NCBI GenBank assembly: GCA_021927905.1
Contig: BLLK01000038.1
Location: forward strand, 1,178,001-1,242,000
Length of the DNA: 64,000 nt
Source of the DNA: Chaetoceros tenuissimus
Taxonomy: Eukaryota > Bacillariophyta > Thalassiosirophyceae > Chaetocerotales > Chaetocerotaceae
Direction of reading: 5' to 3'
Every line of letters begins with the position of its first letter. Position 1 is the stretch's first letter. The position numbers and the translations under genes were made by a program. Positions 50,664 to 63,249 of the stretch are shown here, one piece after another. Below the pieces are notes generated by a model. The model searched no databases and was not told the origin of the DNA. It saw only the letters and a list, made by a program, of their open reading frames with translations.

Positions 50664-51766
50664 TTTTTCAGTTATTTTTCAGAATTTTTTCCTGCAACAG
50701 GATGTCAATTTTGTTTCTCCCAAGTCAATTTCTTAGATTGTCGTCTACTATAATAAATAAATATCTTTACAATCAATGATGTATGTATTGGTCAGGTAGG
50801 ATGAGTTAGAGCTATAGTTCACAACCATACCGAGTACCATTTCATTTTCAACTGGTTTGCATCGATGCTCGTCGTAGGTACTGTTCTCTAACACCCCGTA
50901 TGTACATTCCCCTTGTACGAGAGTGTAGAAATACGACTCTCATGTGGGATTGAATGAAACGACTAATATTTTATTAGTTTTTGATTAATCTTCACTGTAA
51001 TCAATTTCCTTTATTGTAAAGAAACAAAGGGTCCCTGGAGTATTTTTTTACATTGAATAATTAACGCTGCAAGAAATCCGTCTCTAAGGAAGGATGCCTC
51101 GAGATGCAGATGAAACGATGTATTTTTAAATATTGTCTCTATGTCTCGGAGAAATTTCCTAACGCTGAACAAGACTACAGAAGTCACTAAATTCGCTAAG
51201 CGCACAAAAAACACAAGCTAGAATTTTTTATTCCACTATTAGACTCCTTTAGTCCATTAACATAAAACCTCTCATTTCCATCGCCAAATACACCGTTTTC
51301 CTCATGCATTCATAAATTCATCATCGCTACTTCCTCATAATTCATAGAAACATCGATAGGTGCAGGAGAGCAACCAGTTCAAAGGCATATAGTGCGTGCT
51401 ACACTACTAGTGATTCAACTGCCCTCTACACGAACCAAAGAAATTTCTTAGTGGAAAATAGCATCAGCCGAGATTACACATAAAACACATCCTTCTTGTG
51501 CAGTTGCGATACTCTGATCAAAGACATTCATCACTATAATCAGCAACGATAGTTAGTTCCACAATTTCGGTCTCTTGAAATAGAAAAAGCTTAATTTCAT
51601 ATTCATAGAGATTGATCAGACTGGATCTTCTTTCTTGCTTTGAGTCATTCATAAAGAAACGAGATTTTCATTCATTCATAATCAAAGAGTAAGGTATTCT
51701 GACATCTGATCGATCAGAACCCACACACAAATTTATAATACGGATCAGAAGTATCTATTCATAAAA
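50664..51766. other. Intergenic, 1.1 kb
   Basis: No gene is seen. GATCTGATCGATCAGAACCC-like palindromic text (about 51704-51722, CTGATCGATCAG) lies about 45 bp before the next start and could be a regulator site. The rest is AT-rich. Confidence 0.4.
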
Positions 51767-54700
51767 ATGTCAGGATATAACTATCAGGACCAGAGCAAAA
51801 GAACGCCATCACCGGATGATGCCTTTGATACAACCGCCGCATTTCCATCGGCTGCAAATACTACAGTTAGAGGTGGTAGCCGGTACAACAATTCGTGGGG
51901 AACTGAGACTTCTGCGGTCTCCCGTTTTGGCGGTTTTCAGGGAGGGAATGTTTCCTCAGTCCATGGTAACATGTGCAACAGCAATGTTACTACTGACTTG
52001 GACATGGATTCTAACTATCATCTACCATCTGGTTTTCAGAGCATGACACTCGGTGATAACAATAACTATCATCATACTGGTGGAAAGTCGAGCTTGGCAC
52101 AGGCTAATGATGGCGGAATGCCTTCAATTGCAAAAATACCTCGATCCAGTCAGACCTTTTCATCCACTGCATCTTCCTTTTCACTTTCACCTACTGGCAG
52201 TTCAAGAAAATCATCATTAGCAAGTGCAGCTGCTGGTTCATTCAATCCAGTTCAGCCAACCTTGTCACACCCACCACCTGGATTCAATTCTTCTACTAGA
52301 AGTAGCTTGAGAGAAGTAGCAATCCGTATGATCAGGGTGATAGATACAGTGAAGCAGACAATTCATCTTTCCTTTCTCGCAACACATACAACTCCAATTC
52401 AACTTTTTCACCACGTGCTTGGAATAGCTCTCGTTGTGATGATTCGCAGTACAGTTATGTTAGCCATTCAACAGTGAACACTGGAAATGGATCTTCTCTG
52501 TACAGATATTCTCAGAATAATCGATTCCAGAACCCAAAAAATGACGGTAGTCAAACTGGGACGCATAGATATACTGAACTGCAAAAGATGCTGGATACTA
52601 CTTTGGCTGCATCCGACAATGGTAAAAAGTCTTTGCAACTCAATAGTGCTTCAAAGGCATCCATGTTTGAACTTCCGCCTAGAATTGCTACTCCACCTGA
52701 GTTGCAAGAGGATGATACTCCGAAAGATAAAAATTCTGAGGCAAGTAGTTTTGCTCTTCCTCCTCGTCTCCCTTCTACTACCACTTCAGCAGAAACAGAA
52801 CAGGAGGAAGAAGCTTCTCGATGTAGCAAATCTTCAAATTCCATGTACAAGACAAAACCAAAGAGTAAAGAGTGGAGAATGAAAATGATGCAAATCCTGA
52901 AGGAAACTCCAGTTGGTCAGTTGGATCCATCTGACGTTCCACTTTATCTCCTCATGACTGTAAGTTTATTTTCCTTTGATTTCCAACAACATTGTTTGCA
53001 TGCCGTAGCTCACTTTTACCCTCTCATTCATTATTCGTGTAGGAATGGTCTAGAACAAAATCTAATGAAAGTGCTGAAAAAACAAAAGAGGTACTAGATA
53101 GATTGGAGGCTGAGATTGATGCAGGCAACACCAAGTTTGAACTGAATGTAAAGGCTTATACTACAACTATCGACGCTTGGGCGAGAACTAAAGAAGGTGA
53201 AAAGGCTGCTGTTCGAGCACAAGAAATTTTCAATCATATGCTCAAGCTTATTGAATCAAGAAAATATCCAGGTCTCAAGATTAATAATGGGGTATTCAAT
53301 GCAACGATTAATTGTCTTGCTCAAAAGACGGATAGAAAGGTACCTTCTAAATGCGAGAAATATCTCCGTGATATGCTTGAGATTTCTACCACTAATTCTG
53401 AAGTTAGACCAGATAGTTACACCTGGAATACTGTGATGCATGCATATGTACAGAATTGGGTAAATATCCACTCTTCCGACGTTGATTCTGCTACAATTGT
53501 GAAAAAGTTGTTGGAAGATATGGCGAAGGAATATAAAGCTGGGCGTTCTCTTGCCAGACCAGAGACTATTTCATATAATATCGTTATCAATGCCCTAGCA
53601 AAATCGAAAAAGGTTGGGGCCGCTTCGGATGCTGCGGTCCTTCTTGCAGAGATGCATGACAAATTTGATAATGGTGACGAAGCTGTTAAGCCAAATGTTG
53701 TGACTTATTGTGCTGTCGTAAGTGAACTTTGTCTCTGAGCGTTGACCTTTCTATTCTTGCACCTCCACTAACCATACTTTTCTTTCGTAAGATTAATGCG
53801 TATGCGAAAACCAACTCCTCTGAAGCTGCAAAAGAAGGGGATCGGCTTTTGACACAAATGATGAAGTACTACAATAATGATCCTGTTGGAAATAGAGACT
53901 TGAGACCAAATACACATGTTTTCAACACTGTCATGAACTGCTGGTCTAAGTCCAAGGATCCTGAGGCAGGGACAAAGGCAGAGGAAATGTTCGCAGTCAT
54001 GGAACAGTTGCATCAGCAAAATTTTGCTGATGTCAAACCAGATGCGTTTACTTATACAGTTCTAATTGACGCATGGGCTAAAACTGGTAGAAGAGGAATT
54101 GCAGACAAAGCAGAAAAGTTACTCGAAAAAATGAAGGCCGAGTATGATGGAGGTGGAGGCGATAAAGACCTCAAGCCAAATACATATACCTATAATGCAG
54201 TTTTAAATGCAATGGCAAAATCTGGAGAGAGCGACGCTGCAGATAGAGCTGAGAAAGTTCTTAAAGATATGGTTGAAGAAAGTAAGAAAAAAGGTGGTGA
54301 CATCAAACCAGCGACAATCCATTTTAATGCAATGTTAGATGCTGTAGCAAAGTTTAAAGGAGGGAGAGCTGCAGCTGATCGTGCAGAAGGAATTCTTCAA
54401 TGGATGCTCACTTTAATGAACGAGGGTCATGACGAGGTCAGACCAGATACAATCACTTATAATGCAGTCTTGGATGCTTGGGCCCGTAGTGGAGGGCATG
54501 TAGATGCAGCTGTTAGAGCTGGGCAGATTTTGGAGTTTATGGATACTCTGAAACACAAAGGAGTTCAAGCAGATAGTTATACATACAATACTGTAATTAA
54601 TTGCTGGGCCAAGAGTGGGGCTAAAAATGGTGCTGTGCAGGCTGAAAAAGTTCTTTCCAACATGAAGAAAAAATATCAAGAAACGAAAGAAAGATCTCTT

Positions 54701-55276
54701 AAGCCAAACACTAGAACATACACAAGTCTCATTGATTGCTGGGCGAAGAGTGGAGATCCAGAAAGTGCTGTGAAAGCAAAGGAAATCCTCGATGAAATGA
54801 AAGAAAATTACAATAAAACTCGAGACAACACTGCGAAACCAAATACCCATTCATACAATGCCGTTATGAATGCATGTGCTTTTGTAACTGCGCCTGAAAG
54901 AAAGACAGAGGCTCTAAACATTGCATTCAATGTTTTTGAGCAACTTCGCATGCAGGGAAATGTCAGTCCAGATGCGTACACCTACACAATCATGCTTTCA
55001 GTTGTGTCCAATCTCATTCCTTGTCATGATAGACAAACTAGATACAAGTACGCCGAGGATCTCTTTACCAAATGTAAAAAATCAGGAAACGTAAACGACT
55101 TTGTCCTTCGAAAATTAAATCATGTTGTAACAAAGGAAGAATTTCTTCCACTAGTAGACTATCGTGTCAATTCTAGTGCTGAAAATCTACCTCCAGATTG
55201 GACGAGAAATGCTTTGGGAGGAAATAAAGGGAAAAGAGGAGGAGGTGCAAGAAGAAGAGGAAAGGGTAGACAGTAG
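51767..55276 (+). CDS. Large pentatricopeptide-repeat (PPR) protein, two introns, one apparent frameshift
   Basis: The exons are 51767-52959, 53043-53717 and 53792-55276; introns of 83 and 74 bp (GTAAGT...AG) are both phase 0. The product is about 1,117 residues. The first ~300 residues are low-complexity Ser/Asn/Gly/Pro. The rest is about a dozen PPR motifs such as PDAFTYTVLIDAWAKTGRRG, PNTYTYNAVLNAMAKSGESD and PDTITYNAVLDAWARSGGHV, several with 40-43 residues through an added acidic-basic loop. The tail is basic (GKRGGGARRRGKGRQ). PPR proteins bind organellar RNA. Near 52312-52318 the frame changes by one base inside the low-complexity part: the earlier frame ends at 52477, while the later frame (SNPYDQGDRYSEADN) opens at 52306. 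This is a real indel, a sequencing error, or less likely recoding. Confidence 0.82.
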
Positions 55277-55347
55277 AGGCCCTATTCATACAATTCATAA
55301 TACATTTGATTTCATTCATAATACTAAGGTTATAAATCTCATTATTT

Positions 55348-55710
55348 TCATCTGAGATGTCTATGTTTTGTTTTGAATTTCTCAAAGGGTGCATTTCTAA
55401 ATTTAGACATGTCATCCATATTCCCCCAATTAAATTGCATATATTGAAGTCGTCTATCTAGACTGAGGGTAAGCTCGTCACTAGTCAAAGGAGAGTGTAT
55501 GATCTCTAGACTGTCTCCATGTTTAGAGAAATCATTATCCCAAGGCCGACGAAGACATTTCAATCTGGCATTAGAGCGACCATTGCGGTAAATTTCTTCG
55601 TAAACTTCAAAGCAATATTTGCATATCATGTCCATCTCTGCAAGCTTGATTAAAGATATTCTTTCCATACTAACTTTATCTTGTAGAATACCAAGGTCTT
55701 TATCAAGACT
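55348..55710 (-). pseudogene. In-frame extension of the LRR gene beyond a TAG stop
   Basis: Directly after the TAG the frame continues for 120 codons: LDKDLGILQDKVSMERISL continues the coiled coil, then CKYCFEVYEEIYRNGRSNAR and LTLSLDRRLQYMQFNWGNMD. It ends at a TGA. Either the TAG is a recent nonsense mutation truncating the protein, or readthrough makes a longer form, or an unrecognised splice removes the stop. Only 71 bp then separate it from the end of the PPR gene. Confidence 0.5.
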
Positions 55711-58245
55711 CTAAATTTGCATATCCATCTCATTTTTGACTGCGACGATGTCTTCTTCACTTTTAACACCCTGTAATGCCTTGATCCTATCTGAAGCGTT
55801 TGCTCTTGCAATTACCAATTCTTTTCTCTTTCTTTTGAGCTGAGATTTGGCCAAGCGAAGTCTATGATTTGTCTCGGCTTGTAATGATCTAGCCCCCGAT
55901 CTAGACTGTTTCCATTTAACAAACTTTGTCAAGACTTTTTCAAAGTACTTCTCCAACAACTTAGATTCAAACTTTTCTCGTTCTGACTCTTCTTCTGATA
56001 GTATAACTTTGCGCAATACCAAAATCCTGTTTTGTTTTCCAAGTGATTTCTTGACAATTTTTGCAACTGGACCTTGCGGTGAGACATATTGAAAAGCAAG
56101 AAGATATTTAGTTTCATCCAATCCACCTTTCTGAGGTACCAGGGTGAAATGTATTTGAACGAAGTGTAATGCCTTATCGACAAATTGTGTAATGCTAAAA
56201 AGTCAGTATTCACGAAATGAAAAACTGTGGACAAAAAGTTATTACTTACCTCCTTTTTTCATGCTTTGTACCAACCTCGCTATTGATGCGTGACGCAATT
56301 CCATATACTTGACGATTGTCCCCGCACCTTCGCAACATAAGGAAAGAGGAGGTGACTCCAAAGGGTTCATGTCTAAATTTAAATGGCGCAGCCTTTCCAT
56401 ATCACGGAGACTTTGTGGTAGAACCACCAACTCATTCCCTTCAAGATGAAGGACCTCAAGGGAAGCACAAAGAGATGGCGTGAAGAAATCGTCCTCTAGC
56501 TGAACAATTCTGTTGTGGCTCAAATTCATCTTTTCAAGCTTCATGATGCCAAAGTCAATTGATAAGTCTCCTGAGATATCATTATGGGAAATATTCAGCT
56601 CTCGCAACTGCTCCAAATCACTGAGTGTATTGTTGACACTACGAATTTTATTATTAGAAACGGATAGTACCTCCAACCAACGGCATTGTCGAAGTGGTTC
56701 TAGAGAAGATATACGGTTGGAGTCAAGAAAGAGATTCCGCAGCTTCCGACAATTCAACTTGGGTATCTCTTGCAACATATTGCAACTCACATCTAAAATA
56801 CTGAGTTCATTCATATTGCCAATTTCTTTAGGAAGTTCTTCCAACCGATTGTTCTTGAGCTCTAGTTGCTTTAAACGTGCCAATCTTTCAAGTGAAAATG
56901 GGATAGAGGATAAGTTACATGAATTAAAAGCAAGTTTCTGTAACCTATGCAGAGCTTTTGGCCAAGCAAATTTGTCCACATAAAGGTTGAAGCTCAAATC
57001 GATTCTTTCTAGAGATGAACTTATTTCGAAATTTTGTTGATCCAGCAAAGTAAAGTTTCGGAGGCATAGTTCTTTTGCCTCCAAAGCCTCATCAACTGCT
57101 TCATTGAAATTTATTTCATCTTCTAGATGTTTAGATTTAGGAACATCGCCATTCTTTTTGGTAAGAGCCGACTCTCTCAATTGCCAGAGAACTGTCGGTG
57201 TATCTCGAGTTGTCAAACTTTCATCCAAATTGTTACCTCGAAGATTAAGACTTTGCAATTTTTGCATGAAACCAACATCATCCGGAATACTTGTTATAGA
57301 GTTTCCTTCGAGATTAAGAAATGATATAGTTTTAGAAAGCTTCAACAAAGACAAAGGGAATGCTTTGAACTTGTTTTCAGATAGATCTACACTTTCTAGA
57401 CGACATGATTGAAACTCATTCTTTATTTCGCACAGGGAGTTCTTGCTAAGATTCAATTTTTTGAGTTTTGGTAACTTCAAAACTTCTTTGATGGATGTCA
57501 ACTCATTATTGGACAGGTTGACATCTTCTAGTTCCACCATACATTCTACAGGTATCTCTCTTAAATTGTTGCCTGACAGGGATAGACAAAGTAGTTGAGA
57601 CTTGATAGATTTCTGTAAATTGTATACTGTAGATTTTTCACCGTTTGAATTCTTCGGCATGGATTTCAGAGCAACACCTCTCTCTCTATTGAAAAATACA
57701 TTTTCTCCCGTATAGGGGTCCTTCACTTCTTGAAAGTCTTTGAGATCCCCTGTAACGAATTTGTTTGTGATTGAAGATTGGAACCTTTGAAACAAGTTAT
57801 CATCGAGAAGGAGTTGAGCAAGTGCAGGTAATTCCAAGACCTCGATGGAAACCTCAACTAAATTGTTTTCACTCAAATCAATCAACCTCAATTTTCTTAG
57901 TAGCTTTACTTGTAAAGGAAAGGACGAAAGCTGATTATTTCGAAGCAATAGAGTTTCCAATTCACTGCAACTGAAGACTGCATCAACGAAATGTAATTGA
58001 TTATTACAGAGGTCAAGCCATTTTATCATAGAAAATGCTTTGAAGCTAGTTGGCAACTCTTTCAGTCGAGATGAATTTAAACTCAAACTCTCTTGAGTGA
58101 GGTATCTACTGGCATAGACGAAATCTGATTTACTTTTGATTGAATTCAACAAATCGATTAGATTACTGTTGTTCTTCTTTTTTAGAAAGGTTGACAGAAC
58201 AGAGGACAATGCAGAGGACTCGCCAACCTTGGTTGATCTGTCCAT
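55711..58245 (-). CDS. Leucine-rich-repeat protein, LRRC40-like, with C-terminal coiled coil (one intron)
   Basis: The exons, in transcription order, are 58245-56250 and 56126-55711; a 123 bp intron (phase 1) keeps one frame and gives 803 residues. The start MDRSTKVGESSALSSVL resembles LRRC40. About sixteen SDS22/Shoc2-type LRRs follow (ELKNNRLEELPKEIGNMNEL, LDVSCNMLQEIPKL), with the closing block PLSLCCEGAGTIVKYM. Near residue 175, KDPYTGENVFFNRERG looks like a WW-domain remnant lacking its tryptophans. Exon 2 is a basic coiled coil. It stops at TAG (55711-55713), but the same frame then stays open to 55348 with coding-like sequence. Intracellular scaffold is the likely role. Confidence 0.82.
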
Positions 58246-58537
58246 GAAAATTATGATAAGTAATGAATAAAATCAGATGGACATCGGGGTCTACTTTGTA
58301 TGATTTCTACAAAAGCTTTCGTCCAAACAGCATCAAGATTGTGAAGTAAGAAAATTTGAATACTTGACTGAATCGCCACTGCAGATGAGTTTCAAATTCG
58401 AAAAGATTTATTCAAAAAATGTGGGAAGTTCATTTGATTTTAGTAAAAAATACATATTTTGTTATAGTACACGTTAACATTTGCGTAATGTATTTGTATT
58501 GAATGTAATACCCCAACATAAATAAAATGTGAATGTT

Positions 58538-60537
58538 TTACTCTTCCAAACTCTTTACGAAGCGGCCCTTTACACGAGGTCTACTATCTGCCAACTTCTT
58601 TCTACAGTCGTATTTGATACGCTTTCTCCAAATACGATTCTTTCTCTTGGAGTGAAATTTGGCAATACGCTCTCTTCGAGCCTCAGGAAGATAAATTCCA
58701 ATTCTTCCTCCCTTATTAAGAAGCTCCATAGGGCACGATGTATGCGATATTGTTCCGTTCATCGACTGTTGTAATATTTGAGAAGAAAGAGAAGCTGCTG
58801 CAGCAGCCGCAGCAGCGCTGCCTTGTGGCATATGTAGTGTATCTTCCTTTGATGATTGACTACCTCCAACTACAGAGAGATGATGTTTTGCTTTGACACC
58901 AGATTTTGGTGAATGAATTGATGCAGATACTCTACCAACTCCACGGGAATTTCTAGAAGCTGTAGATTTGCTTCTTGAAGTAACAACAGGAGCTGAAGAC
59001 ACAGGATTTGGAATCGAAGACATGGTAACTGATGCTTTCGCAACAGCTGGTTGAGAGTAAGTCTGAAGAGGGACAGGCTGTTGTGGAGCCTGTATCTGGG
59101 CAGGAGATGCTTCCACAAATCCTCCAGAGTTTAACAGTTGAATTTCATCGGTCTCATTCATGTCAAATGACTTCCTTCTTAGTTTGCGAAGTGCTGTTTC
59201 CTCATGAATACCTCCATCAGAGAAACTGATTGGATCAAAGATGATGGAATCACCTCTTGGACGACCACCAGTCAATGCTTCGATATTAAGATCATTTGAG
59301 GTCTCATTTGACAACCCAAATGAAAACAGTTCAAAGGACAAGCCTCTACCTCTGTACATTGGAATGTCTGAGGGAGTGGCACTGGCATCGGAAGCTTTCC
59401 GTGACGCCGCTGGGTTGATATTCACGGTATTTGAAGAAGAAGTGATAGGTGGTAAATCTGCATTTGGTTCGTTATAATCGCCAACTGCAATACTCAGGTC
59501 AAAGTCAAAACCTTCAGCTGTAAAGAAAGAGCAAATTGACATAATATGTTAATAATACGATCAAATGCTGACAAGGCATTCCACTAAAGAAGAAAGAAAT
59601 ACTTACGATCGAGATCAATTGAGAATATTCGTCTTCTCGATGGAAGAGAAACTGGCTCTGGCTGAATATCTGCTTGTATTGGCAGAGTTGCAGTTGCCAT
59701 TGGTTCCTCTTTTATTGTTGCAAGTGTGTTATCAGGCAATGGTGCAGAAATTGGTGCTTGAAGTGGTTGAGCCGGAGCAGATGAATTTCTTCTCACAGTA
59801 CGTTTTCTCGTCGCCATATTTGTCGCAATTGGTTCAATTTTTACTTTTGCTTTTGATACATTCTGAGCTGCATTAGTTACAGGCACAGAACTCTGAGTTG
59901 CCTTAAGTGCAGGCGAAGACAAAATAGGATTAGGAACAGCCATAGGTCCAACATTACTACTTGCTTTCGTTCTCAATCTCGTACTTGCTCTTGTCGCCAC
60001 TGCTTCTACAGGTTTTCTCACACTCGAATTCACCGTCGTTGCACTACTTCCCTTTTGCGCTTCTACCTTTTGTCGTTTTCGGCTAGACATGCATGCATTC
60101 TCTTCTTGCGAACCATTTGCACATGTATTTTGACCTTGATTTCCTTGACCCGAAGACTCCTCTTCTTGCTTTACCGCATTCTTCACGATTGCAACAGCCA
60201 ACATCTGCTTTTCCCGTCGATCTTTCTGATTCACTTCACTCTTCATCAACTTCTCCTCTTCGTGTAACAACACATCGCCAACGTCTATGTGTGGGTCTGA
60301 GTCATCTGAAGTTTCTCCGGAAATATGTTTTTGGCTTTTTGAAAGTCTCGTAGATCGCCGCGTACCCATTGGCGAGGAATCATGCTTCTTCTCTACTCCA
60401 CCTGAATCCAAAATGATACCAACAGCAGAGCCTTCGGAACATGTATCAGTGCTCGGTTCCGTAGTCAAAGTGTTCATGGTAGATTCTGAATCAGTGTAGA
60501 TGCTAGTAGTAGTAGAAGGATGCTCACAGACAGCCAT
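58538..60537 (-). CDS. CCT-domain nuclear protein (one intron)
   Basis: The exons, in transcription order, are 60537-59607 and 59517-58538, with an 89 bp intron (phase 1), giving about 636 residues from MAVCEHPS. The C-terminus carries a CCT domain (CONSTANS, CO-like, TOC1): REARRERIAKFHSKRKNRIW-type opening, then KRIKYDCRKKLADSRPRVKG and GRFVK, the core of the motif. Plant CCT proteins are transcription regulators, often in light or clock control; diatoms have an expanded set. The rest is low complexity, with SRKRQKVEA and TRRSTRLSKSQ basic patches, KIEPI and IKEEP sumoylation-like sites, an alanine run (near residue 550), and a conserved-looking RGRGLSFELFSFG. No B-box zinc finger or response-regulator domain is visible. 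Confidence 0.85.
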
Positions 60538-61151
60538 TTTTCCAAAGGGAAGAAGAGGGAAAGCCACAAGATAAAGATGAAAAAGCTAAATGAAAAAGTT
60601 TGAAAAACTCTGGTCTCCAATCAACAACTCGATGTAATTACAAGGGAAAGTAGTAAGGTTCGTTGTTGAATAATCAAAAAAAGAAAAGTGATCTTGGAGT
60701 CAACTGATTGCCTGCCTGGCAAATTAGAGAAAATTAGATAATTTACTTAAGCACTACTGGCGGAAAAGGCTTATTTTGACAGCAGATTGAGACAATGTAA
60801 GGCAAGACTGGACCATGTCAATTTTGTGTAGTAAGCGGTAAACTTTTTTTTGAAAAACTGACTGACTTTGACTGGTGCTGGAGGTATCATAACCTAAGTA
60901 TGTTTTTATATTTCATATCATAGGTTTCTGAGATGAGAATCTTCCAACATTTCTTTTTTGGAAAGACTTTGACTGGCTGTCGTTGATTGCAACAAAGAAA
61001 AGGTTGACAGAAGACAGCAGAAATGCAACACTTTCATTCATCAATTCATGCACTTACCATATCCATTGGTTGACATCACATAGACTTTTTCATAGACTGA
61101 TATCCATTGAAAACAACCTTACCTTTTTAGAATTAATCACAAGTCGCAAAG
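60538..61151. promoter_or_regulatory. Divergent promoter between CCT-domain and IMP3 genes
   Basis: The 614 bp contain repeated TTGACTGG/GACTGG text (60866-60975: GACTGACTTTGACTGGTGC and TTTGACTGGCTG). No gene is recognised. Confidence 0.4.
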
Positions 61152-61697
61152 ATGAGAGAGCTAAAGCATCACGAGAAAAAGCTGCTACGTAAAGTATCCC
61201 TCTATTCATGGAAAGGAGAAGAAAACATCAAAGTGGCCAAAATCATGAGACGTTATCATATTCAAAAGAGAGAAGATTACGTGGCCTATAATAAAATTTG
61301 CGGAAGCATTCAAAATCTGTCTGCAAAAATCAAGACATTGAAACCAGATGATCCTTTTAGAATTGCCATGACTGATCAACTTTTGGATAAAATGTTCAAT
61401 ATGGGATTAATTACCACCAAGAAATCATTGCAAAAGGCAGAGGAAATCACCACATCTGCTATATGTAGAAGGAGGTTACCGGTTGTAATGGTAAGGATGA
61501 AGATGGCACAAACTATAAGGGCTGCTTGCACATTTGTCGAGCAAGGACAAGTTCGTGTAGGGCCAAACGTAGTCACAGATCCAGCTTTTCTTGTTACTAG
61601 AAATATGGAAGATTTCGTAACATGGGTCGACAGTTCCAAGGTTCGCAAAACAGTTCAAAGGTACAATGATAAGTTGGATGACTTCGAGCTACTGTAA
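61152..61697 (+). CDS. IMP3: U3 small nucleolar ribonucleoprotein IMP3
   Basis: The 181-residue protein matches IMP3 over its whole length: MRELKHHEKKLLRKV at the start, YHIQKREDYVAYNKICGSIQ, a basic ICRRRLPVVMVRMKMAQ, and the S4 RNA-binding core AACTFVEQGQVRVGPNVVTD, ending with VTRNMEDFVTWVD. IMP3 binds the U3 snoRNA-pre-rRNA hybrid with MPP10 and IMP4 in the small-subunit processome of the nucleolus. The start codon follows the family start. No intron. Confidence 0.97.
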   Translation: MRELKHHEKKLLRKVSLYSWKGEENIKVAKIMRRYHIQKREDYVAYNKICGSIQNLSAKIKTLKPDDPFRIAMTDQLLDKMFNMGLITTKKSLQKAEEITTSAICRRRLPVVMVRMKMAQTIRAACTFVEQGQVRVGPNVVTDPAFLVTRNMEDFVTWVDSSKVRKTVQRYNDKLDDFELL

Positions 61698-61800
61698 TTT
61701 CATAGGGTGATGTAATGATATGGTGATGTAATGATATAAAAGAAGATGCTACATGGATTAGAAGAGTTGGATTATGATAATATTCTTGATAGATTTAGAG

Positions 61801-63221
61801 TTAAAGACTATCATACCATTCGTACAAAGGAGGTAGAATTGCACTACGTTCTTTCGGCTGAAGATGACTTTGTAGTTTGTTCAATAATGACTTAACGCAA
61901 GAAGAATATTTACTTGGAACCTCTTTGTCGACATAGGTTTGTAGTGCAGCCAACGTCGAACTCTTTACGGCCAAATAGTGGTCACCATCTTGGTTTAGTT
62001 CTTTTCTTTTCAAAAAAGCTTTGCTTGAAATTTCGAAATCTTTTGAAAGAAAATATGCATTTGCTGCATCAGTGAGAAACTCGATTTGCTGGTCTCTACG
62101 AGAAGGATAAAGATCCATAGCCCGTGATGCGGCACCGTTATGAATGAAACATCAAGAAAGCCACTTTTATAAAGGAGCTCCTCTAACATTTCTTCATTTT
62201 TTACTTGAAGTAAGATCTTTTCTGCTTCTTCACAATTCCCAGGACAACCCATAATTCCAATTGAAGATATCGTCACCAGTTAGATATTCTTGTACTGATT
62301 CTAAAAAGACATTTGCTTTATCAAATTCTTGCTTCAAAATTAATGCTGATGCCATGCATTGTCGTCCAGGGACTGTATCTCTATCATAATTTCCTGATCT
62401 TTCAAAAAAATTCAATGGCATCTTCTTTGAAACCCTCCTGTGTTCTGACCATTGATTTGGCAGCTATCTCGTGAGATGAAGTACTATTAGGAACATCTCT
62501 CAAAGCAAGTTGTGCTTGCTCCACTTGCCCCATTTGAATATGATACAAGGCAAGATTGACCTTAGCTTCAGGAATCTCTAGAGACGATAATACTTCAAAG
62601 GTTTTTTCATTTTCACCCTCGGAGAAAACAATTGTGTTTCAAAAGGTGCTCTTTTTGAAAAGAATCCTTGTCAATATTCATAGCTTTCAATTCTTTGCAC
62701 GCCGCATACCCACCTTCGAGTCGAAAACAAATTGCTGCTTTCAAGTTCGTAACAAAAAGACTATCCTGGTTCTCCTTCTCGTATTCCTCAATATTGCTTA
62801 AAGCAAAATCAAAGCAGCCTTGTTCATAGTAACAAAGAGCAAGATACACGTACAAAGCTTTATTGGTATCATCTTCGCCGAGGAGATCTTTATAGATGGA
62901 AGTTGCTTCTTCAAATTTACCACTTTTGAACAAGTAAGAAGCATGAGATAATTTGTTTTGAATAAGAGTTGATTCAGGCTCTGCTAATAGATTCTCTTCT
63001 CCAAAAAGATGGAGATTCAACCTTTGCTTTAATCCCAAATCTTGACCTTTATATTCATGCAACAAATTTCTTGCTTCATCAAAGTGATTCAAGTGATAGT
63101 AGCAACAGGCGAGATACAGTTGGAATTCCCCAGTCCTGTTTGACTTTAGTAGATCCACTTTACATATTTTGGCTGAAATCTTCCGTATCCAAAATGGAAA
63201 TGGAGAGAGAGAGAGGTTCAT
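61801..63221 (-). pseudogene. IFT56/TTC26 intraflagellar transport gene, multiply frameshifted
   Basis: On the minus strand, TPR-like sequence in at least four successive frames follows IFT56 from an internal point to the end. Matching landmarks: YLACCYYHLNHFDEA; LYVYLALCYYEQGCFDFAL; LKAAICFRLEGGYAACKELK; then, after a shift near 62613, IPEAKVNLALYHIQMGQVEQ; after another at a run of seven T (62402-62408), DTVPGRQCMASALILKQEFD; after a deletion near 62245, GNCEEAEKILLQVKNEEM; after one near 62130, RAMDLYPSRRDQ and DAANAYFLSKDFEISSKAF. About 110 N-terminal residues are missing. IFT56 is an IFT-B component that loads a subset of cargo into flagella. With this many lesions it cannot encode the full protein. 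Confidence 0.85.
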
Positions 63222-63249
63222 ACATTCAATGAATATGTCAACCCAGTCC

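Noticed and set aside
56513-56983. A 156-codon plus-strand frame
   Set aside because: Antisense of the leucine-rich repeats.
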